A stretch of DNA of 5,864 bases, from positions 1-5,864 of the forward strand of contig CAJWMX010000203.1 of assembly GCA_913043805.1 (NCBI GenBank). Reading direction: 5' to 3'. The position numbers and the translations under genes are program-made. Positions 1-3,896 of this stretch are shown here, in pieces. Below the pieces are notes generated by a model that saw nothing but the letters and a program-made list of their open reading frames with translations, was not told where the DNA came from and ran no database searches. The number at the start of each line of letters is the position of its first letter. The first letter of the stretch is position 1. Origin of the DNA: an uncultured Acidobacteriota bacterium. GTDB lineage: Bacteria; Acidobacteriota; Vicinamibacteria; Vicinamibacterales; UBA8438.

Positions 1-266
1 TGGGGCTGGCTGCGGGAGCCTCCGTCTACCCATTCGTCTGGAACATCCTTTTGGCTGCCCGCTCCGAGGGCCTCGCAGGCGTGGTCACCAACGCGGTGGT
101 CCCCGTCGAGGCCGAGGCGGTTTCGCTCCTCGGGCTACCGGAAACCCACGCAATCGCGGCGATGGTCCCGCTGGGCTTCCCTGAACGCCCACTGAGTCGG
201 TTGACACGGAAACCGGTCGAGAACTTCACGACGATCGACAGGTTCGACGGACAACCGCTGGCCTGA
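1..266 (+). CDS. Nitroreductase family protein, C-terminal part (5' end outside window)
   Basis: The reading frame is open from the window edge (codons start at base 3) to a TGA at 264-266, giving 87 visible residues. They resemble the C-terminal half of FMN-dependent nitroreductases. A helix begins GASVYPFVWNILLAARSEGL, matching the family's 'Gxxx(Q/W)NxLLAAxxxGLG' region near the flavin. Then come a 'LLGLPE' turn, the strand 'HAIAAMVPLGFP', and a basic tail 'RLTRKPVENF' ending in an aromatic and charged stretch (IDRF). Family members use NAD(P)H to reduce nitro, quinone or other electrophilic substrates on FMN, as cytoplasmic dimers of roughly 200 residues, so about half is missing here. 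The specific substrate cannot be told. It runs in the same direction as the two oxidoreductase genes downstream, but an 89-nt gap makes shared transcription uncertain. The family call is fairly firm; the function is not. Confidence 0.75.
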   Translation, partial: GLAAGASVYPFVWNILLAARSEGLAGVVTNAVVPVEAEAVSLLGLPETHAIAAMVPLGFPERPLSRLTRKPVENFTTIDRFDGQPLA

Positions 267-340
267 GATCCGGTGGCTCTCCCCGCCCACCTAGACCAAC
301 CGAAGTCACCGCTGCAGAAGGTCGGCCAGATCGGTCGGAA

Positions 341-346
341 TACGAT
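341..346 (+). promoter_or_regulatory. Possible -10 element (TACGAT) for the Gfo/Idh/MocA gene
   Basis: TACGAT fits the TANNNT -10 pattern common in actinobacteria. It ends nine bases before the ATG at 356, which would place transcription initiation on or almost on the start codon. No Shine-Dalgarno-like purine run lies between it and the ATG, which is consistent with a leaderless mRNA. No recognisable -35 lies 16-18 bases upstream. A six-base match of this kind can occur by chance, so this is tentative. Confidence 0.25.
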
Positions 347-355
347 GCCGACCTC

Positions 356-1336
356 ATGCGTTGGGGAATCGTCGGGCACGGTGGAATCGCGCCGACCTTC
401 ATCGAGGCGGCCCGGGGAGTCGGCCACGATCTGGTCGCAGTCGCCGGCCGGGATGCCTCCCGGGCTTCGGACTTTGCGCGGGATCACGCCATCGGGTGGT
501 CAACCGACGACCTCCGCGACCTAGCAGGCCGGGTGGAGGCTGCCTACGTCTGCACCCCGCACGATGGCCACCGAGACGCCTCGATCACCCTGCTGGAAGC
601 CAATGTCCCCGTGCTGTGCGAGAAGCCTTTGGGCGTCAATGCCCATCAGGTCGAGCAGATGGTCGAGGCATCCCGGGTCTCGGGGACCCTCTTGATGGAA
701 GCAATGTGGACCCGACACCTCCCGGTCATGGCCGCCTGTGGCGACTGGATTCGGCAGGGCCGTCTCGGGAATGTCCAGATGGTCGAGGCGGACTTCGGCT
801 TCGTCGCGCCCTACACACCCAGCGGCCGCCTCTGGTCAACCAACTCGGCGGGGGGCAGCCTCCTCGACGTTGGGATCTATCCGTTGACCATGGCTGATCT
901 GGCGTACAAAAGCCTTCCGCTGTCGTTCGAAGCCGACGCGGTGATGTCCCCCACCGGTGTCGACGCCCGCATCTCCGTGACCGCCAAGTATCCGAACGGT
1001 GGCTCGGCCATTCTCAGATCGGCCATCGACCTTGATCTAGGCCAAGGCGCGCGCATAGTCGGGACCGAGGGGCGGATCGAAATCCCTGACTTCTGGCAGG
1101 CCGAGAGGGCGACCCTCTTCTCCGCGGTCGGCGAGAAGGTCGACGAGGTGGAGCACCCCCATCGAATCAACGGCTTCGAGTACCAGATCACCGAGATGGC
1201 CCGATGCCTGGACTACGGAACGATCGAGAGTCCCGTGATCCCCCACGCCCGGTCGGCTGCCCTGGCCGACCTGATGGACCAGATCCGTTCTCATGTGGGC
1301 GTCGTGTACCCCGCCGACACCGAGGCCGTCTTGTGA
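356..1336 (+). CDS. Gfo/Idh/MocA family NAD(P)-dependent oxidoreductase
   Basis: Complete 326-residue protein of normal family length. The N-terminal Rossmann fold opens with WGIVGHGGIA (residues 3-12), a dinucleotide-binding G-x-G-x2-A loop. The family's CEKPL motif is at 88-92 with the catalytic Lys90. MEAMWTRHLP (114-123) and EADFGF (144-149) are typical of the dihydrodiol dehydrogenase / NADP-dependent xylose dehydrogenase branch. GGSLLDVGIYPL (166-177) carries D171-x3-Y175; the tyrosine stands where many relatives have histidine, as in glucose-fructose oxidoreductase. The C-terminal half forms the substrate-binding beta sheet. The protein should oxidise or reduce a sugar, polyol or cyclic diol with NAD(P)(H) in the cytoplasm; the exact substrate is unknown. 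The ATG at 356 puts the Rossmann strand at the usual distance from the N-terminus, although no ribosome binding site is evident. The gene's stop overlaps the start of the aldo/keto reductase gene. Family very likely; subfamily probable. Confidence 0.93.
   Translation: MRWGIVGHGGIAPTFIEAARGVGHDLVAVAGRDASRASDFARDHAIGWSTDDLRDLAGRVEAAYVCTPHDGHRDASITLLEANVPVLCEKPLGVNAHQVEQMVEASRVSGTLLMEAMWTRHLPVMAACGDWIRQGRLGNVQMVEADFGFVAPYTPSGRLWSTNSAGGSLLDVGIYPLTMADLAYKSLPLSFEADAVMSPTGVDARISVTAKYPNGGSAILRSAIDLDLGQGARIVGTEGRIEIPDFWQAERATLFSAVGEKVDEVEHPHRINGFEYQITEMARCLDYGTIESPVIPHARSAALADLMDQIRSHVGVVYPADTEAVL
1322..1325 (+). promoter_or_regulatory. Shine-Dalgarno GAGG for the aldo/keto reductase GTG start
   Basis: GAGG lies inside the last codons of the preceding oxidoreductase gene, seven bases before the GTG at 1333. 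This is good spacing and supports GTG 1333 as the start over the more upstream in-frame ATG at 1204, which would force a long overlap and add 43 residues not expected in the family. Confidence 0.5.
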
Positions 1337-2328
1337 CAGGGACCCTCCCCACCCTCCCGAAGGTGATCCAAGGTGCAACCCCGCTCTTCGGCTCGACGCT
1401 GGTCGCCGAGCCAAATCAACTCCTTGATGAGGTTCACCAGGCCGGCGTGACCGCATTCGACTCCGGGCTGGTCTACGCCGACGAGGACGGCACCTGCGAC
1501 GGAAGACTGGGCGCCTGGGTAGCCAGTCGCGGAGTTCGCGACTCGGTCCTGCTGATCGGCAAGGGGTGCCATCCCGGCCCCCCGGACTGGTCCGCCTCCC
1601 GGGTCAACCCCCAGGCTGTGGCCGTAGACATCGCCCTGACCCTCGACCGGATGGGCACCGACCGAATCGACCTCTGGCTGTTCCACCGGGACAATGCCGA
1701 CGTTCCGGTAGGGGAACTGGTCGACGCTGCACAACGCGAGGTGGCCGCCGGCCGGATTGACGCGTGGGGGGTCTCCAACTGGTCAACCGACCGCTTCCTA
1801 GCGGCCCGCGCAGTAGCGGACGGCGCGCCTCCCATGGCGACCAGTCCCCAGTTCTCCCTAGTGGACCAACTCGACGCTCCGTGGCCCGACGTCACCACCG
1901 TCTCCGGCTCCGACCACCTAGCGGACCGGAACCGCCTCGCCGCCGCAGACGTGTCGGTCATCTGCTGGTCACCCCTGGCCGGAGGGTTCCTTACCGCCAC
2001 GCACCAGCCCGGGAGCGCCAACGATCCCGAGACGACCCGGTGCTACGACTCGCCCGGGAACCGGGGCCGTCGGAACCGGTGCCTCCATCTGGCCGAAACG
2101 AAGGGTTGCAGTCCGGAACAGGTAGCCATCGCCTACGTGGCGGCGGCCCCGTTCCGATCACACGTCGTCTGCGCGGCACGCGTTGGCCAGGAAGCGGCTG
2201 CGAACCTCGCAGCCACGCTGGTCGACCTCGACGACGGAGAACGACATTGGCTCGAGGAAGGCCCCTCGGCCAGTCAGCCACCGAATGGGCATGGAGACGC
2301 CGCCAGAGAGCCAGCGCCACAGACCTGA
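1333..2328 (+). CDS. Aldo/keto reductase family oxidoreductase
   Basis: 331 residues from a GTG that overlaps the previous stop as GTGA. The fold is the NADPH-dependent (beta/alpha)8 barrel of the aldo/keto reductases. The catalytic tetrad is complete: Asp43 and Tyr48 in FDSGLVY, Lys77 in LIGKGCHP, and His118 in LFHRDN. Further family landmarks are HRDNADVPVGE (118-128), AWGVSNWS (144-151), SPQFSLVDQ (171-179), WSPLAGGFL (212-220), and a C-terminal cofactor region near VVCAARVGQEAAANLAA (278-294). The 'TRCYDSPGNRGRRNR ... AETKGCSPEQVAIAYV' section resembles a branch of oxidoreductases seen, from memory of the family, near Gfo/Idh/MocA genes. It likely reduces or oxidises a carbonyl or sugar substrate in the cytoplasm, working with its coupled neighbour; the substrate is not predictable. 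After about residue 307, where relatives usually end, a polar Pro/Gly/Ala-rich tail of about 24 residues follows. Confidence 0.92.
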   Translation: MTGTLPTLPKVIQGATPLFGSTLVAEPNQLLDEVHQAGVTAFDSGLVYADEDGTCDGRLGAWVASRGVRDSVLLIGKGCHPGPPDWSASRVNPQAVAVDIALTLDRMGTDRIDLWLFHRDNADVPVGELVDAAQREVAAGRIDAWGVSNWSTDRFLAARAVADGAPPMATSPQFSLVDQLDAPWPDVTTVSGSDHLADRNRLAAADVSVICWSPLAGGFLTATHQPGSANDPETTRCYDSPGNRGRRNRCLHLAETKGCSPEQVAIAYVAAAPFRSHVVCAARVGQEAAANLAATLVDLDDGERHWLEEGPSASQPPNGHGDAAREPAPQT

Positions 2329-2555
2329 CTCGGCGACCCCGAGCGCTGGTTCCCAGGTGCCCGGCTCGGTTCGCGTCCTCCAGGTCGATCCATCGGGATC
2401 GACCACTACGCCGAGTTCACCTGAAGCCGGGTCCGAAATGAAGACCTATCGCTAGTGCGCCGGGGGCCAGCGGCACGAGCCCGCCCCGGGTTGGTGAATC
2501 GGTAGCGACGACCCGTCCGTTCGACGCCCAAACCACCGCAGTTCCGTCACTGCAA
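2329..2555. other. Convergent intergenic region
   Basis: About 230 bases between two genes that face each other. Apart from a perfect inverted repeat (2383-2404) I see no gene, RNA or repeat. Short open frames crossing it are continuations of out-of-frame readings of the aldo/keto reductase gene and do not resemble proteins. A GC-rich stretch at 2460-2489 can fold only imperfectly. Confidence 0.6.
2383..2404. terminator. Inverted repeat, possible terminator between convergent genes
   Basis: GGTCGATCC (2383-2391) is followed by a four-base ATCG loop and the exact reverse complement GGATCGACC (2396-2404), a 9-bp perfect stem. It starts 55 bases after the aldo/keto reductase stop and lies about 150 bases beyond the E2 stop, so it is better placed to end the left transcript. 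No T run follows on either strand. It would therefore be a tract-less hairpin of the kind reported in high-GC bacteria, or a protein-binding palindrome. Confidence 0.4.
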
Positions 2556-3893
2556 CTAGAGCAGTCCAAGCGCCGGGACCTCTAGGTGATCACGCAGTTG
2601 GGTGAGGAACCGACCGGCGTCGCCGCCATCGACAACCCGGTGATCAAAGGTCGCCGATAGCGTTATCACCGGCACCTCAACCGAATTGCCGTCGCGCAGG
2701 TACACAGTTGGGCGAGACCGTCCCGGCGCGATGATGGCAGTCGTGCCAACCGGAAGGATCGGGGTGCCCTGCTCCAAGCCGACGGCCCCGACGTTGTTGA
2801 GAGTGCAAGTCGCCCCGGCAAGTTCTTCAGGGTGGACGGTGCGTTCCCTGGCCGCCAAGGCCAGCCGCTGGATCTCAGCGGCCACCTCATCAACGCTGCG
2901 CTGGTCAGCGTGTCGGACGACGGGCACGATGAGGCCGTCAGGGGTATCGACGGCGACACCGATGTCGAAGCGATCGAAGATCACGAGTTCACCCGCATCC
3001 GCATCGAGGCGAGCGTTCATCCGGGGGTGCTCGCGCAACACCGGGACGAGCAGGTACATGACCAACGCGTCGAGTGGCATCGGTCGCCCCGAGCGGCCCT
3101 TGAGCGCGGCACGAGTCTCGAGGAGGGCGGTCGCGTCGACGTCGACCATCGAGGTGAACTGGGGGATGGTGGTCGCCGACTCAGTCAAGTGCCGGCCAAT
3201 CGATCGGCGCAGCGGGGAGAGTCGTTCGCGTCGTTGCCCGCCACTGGCCGGATCCGGCGCGGCAACCTGGTGTAGGTCGTCGAGCACGACTACACCTCCC
3301 GGGCCGGAGCCAGCCAAGGAGTGAAGGTCGATTCCTCGCTCGCGGGCGACTCGGCGGACCTTAGGCATAGCGAGGACCGAGCCACTACCACCCGGTAGGG
3401 AGTCGTGGATTCGTGCCACGGGTGGGACCGAAGCAGCATTCGCGCGAGCGGCAACTTCAATATCGGATCGGGTGATCTCACCCCCGTGGCCGGAGCCCAT
3501 AATCTCCCCGGTCGCGACCCCGAGTCCGTCGGCAAGGCGCCGCAGGAGTGGTGACCGAACCTGGCCTCTTGCCCCGGCACCCGACGCAAGCGAGGCCTCC
3601 TCGGCGACCGCAATGCTCGGCGCTTGGGATGCTGGCCCGGCCAAGGCCGACTCCCCCAGTACGCCGACAACTATCAACGGTTGCCCCACCTCGATAGTGG
3701 CGCCGACCTCGCCACCGAGTGCCAGAACGGTTCCTGCGTAGGGCGTCGTCATCTCGACCACCGACTTGTCGGTCTCGATGGAACAGATGGGCTGGTCGAG
3801 GCTGACCTCGTCGCCGACGGCGACGATCCACTCCACGATCTCGGCCTGCACCATGGTGTCACTGACCGCAGGAAGCAGGAAGGTCGAGGCCAC
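2556..3893 (-). CDS. 2-oxo acid dehydrogenase complex E2, dihydrolipoamide acyltransferase, with two subunit-binding domains
   Basis: 445 residues. E2 moves the acyl group made by E1 from its swinging lipoyl arm to CoA and forms the core of the complex. Domains in order: a lipoyl domain (about 1-78) with the lipoylated lysine in IETDKSVVEM (Lys43); an Ala/Ser/Gly-rich linker; a peripheral subunit-binding domain (about 113-148, SPLLRRLADGLGV ... GSGHGGEITRSDI); a second copy (about 174-209, MPKVRRVARERGIDL ... GSGPGGVVVLDDL); and the catalytic acyltransferase domain (about 222-445). The last contains DIGVAVDTPDGLIVPVVRHAD (310-330, in part) and the active-site HRVVDGGDAGRFL, with His418, Asp422 and Gly423. 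The GTG start at 3893 leaves the lipoyl domain complete; the next in-frame ATG, residue 14, would cut its first strand. It lies three bases after the fused E1 gene, so the two are surely co-transcribed. Branched-chain versus pyruvate specificity cannot be settled from E2 alone. Confidence 0.95.
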   Translation of the reverse strand: MASTFLLPAVSDTMVQAEIVEWIVAVGDEVSLDQPICSIETDKSVVEMTTPYAGTVLALGGEVGATIEVGQPLIVVGVLGESALAGPASQAPSIAVAEEASLASGAGARGQVRSPLLRRLADGLGVATGEIMGSGHGGEITRSDIEVAARANAASVPPVARIHDSLPGGSGSVLAMPKVRRVARERGIDLHSLAGSGPGGVVVLDDLHQVAAPDPASGGQRRERLSPLRRSIGRHLTESATTIPQFTSMVDVDATALLETRAALKGRSGRPMPLDALVMYLLVPVLREHPRMNARLDADAGELVIFDRFDIGVAVDTPDGLIVPVVRHADQRSVDEVAAEIQRLALAARERTVHPEELAGATCTLNNVGAVGLEQGTPILPVGTTAIIAPGRSRPTVYLRDGNSVEVPVITLSATFDHRVVDGGDAGRFLTQLRDHLEVPALGLL

Positions 3894-3896
3894 GGC

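Noticed and set aside
272..291. Possible hairpin GGTGG ... CCACC after the nitroreductase stop
   Set aside because: The stem is five pairs with a ten-base loop and no T run; too weak to call a terminator.
26..487. A 153-codon minus-strand open frame across the nitroreductase/Gfo gap
   Set aside because: It runs antisense to two recognisable genes, has no domain signature and looks compositionally like a shadow frame.
656..789. 14-base direct repeat CAGATGGTCGAGGC at 656-669 and 776-789
   Set aside because: Both copies encode QMVEA in different parts of the same protein, with unrelated flanks; chance reuse of favoured codons is enough.
1204..1332. An upstream ATG extending the aldo/keto reductase by 43 residues
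   Set aside because: The added residues overlap the C-terminal coding region of the previous gene and are Arg/Pro-rich. The GTG at 1333 has a good Shine-Dalgarno and gives the expected N-terminus.
1798..1926. CTAG(C/T)GG(A/C)C occurring at 1798, 1858 and 1918, exactly 60 bases apart
   Set aside because: The matches are nine bases or fewer, flanks and encoded residues differ, and the line width of the listing makes a 60-base period easy to notice. No repeat unit is supported.
1764..2441. A 225-codon plus-strand open frame overlapping the aldo/keto reductase
   Set aside because: The translation is Arg/Pro-rich and low in complexity, typical of an out-of-frame reading of a GC-rich gene. The overlapping frame has the full aldo/keto reductase tetrad.
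2460..2489. GC-rich possible hairpin (CCGGGG ... CCCCGG) in the convergent gap
   Set aside because: Only six pairs close a loop of about 18 bases and extension needs bulges; such pairings are common by chance in this composition.
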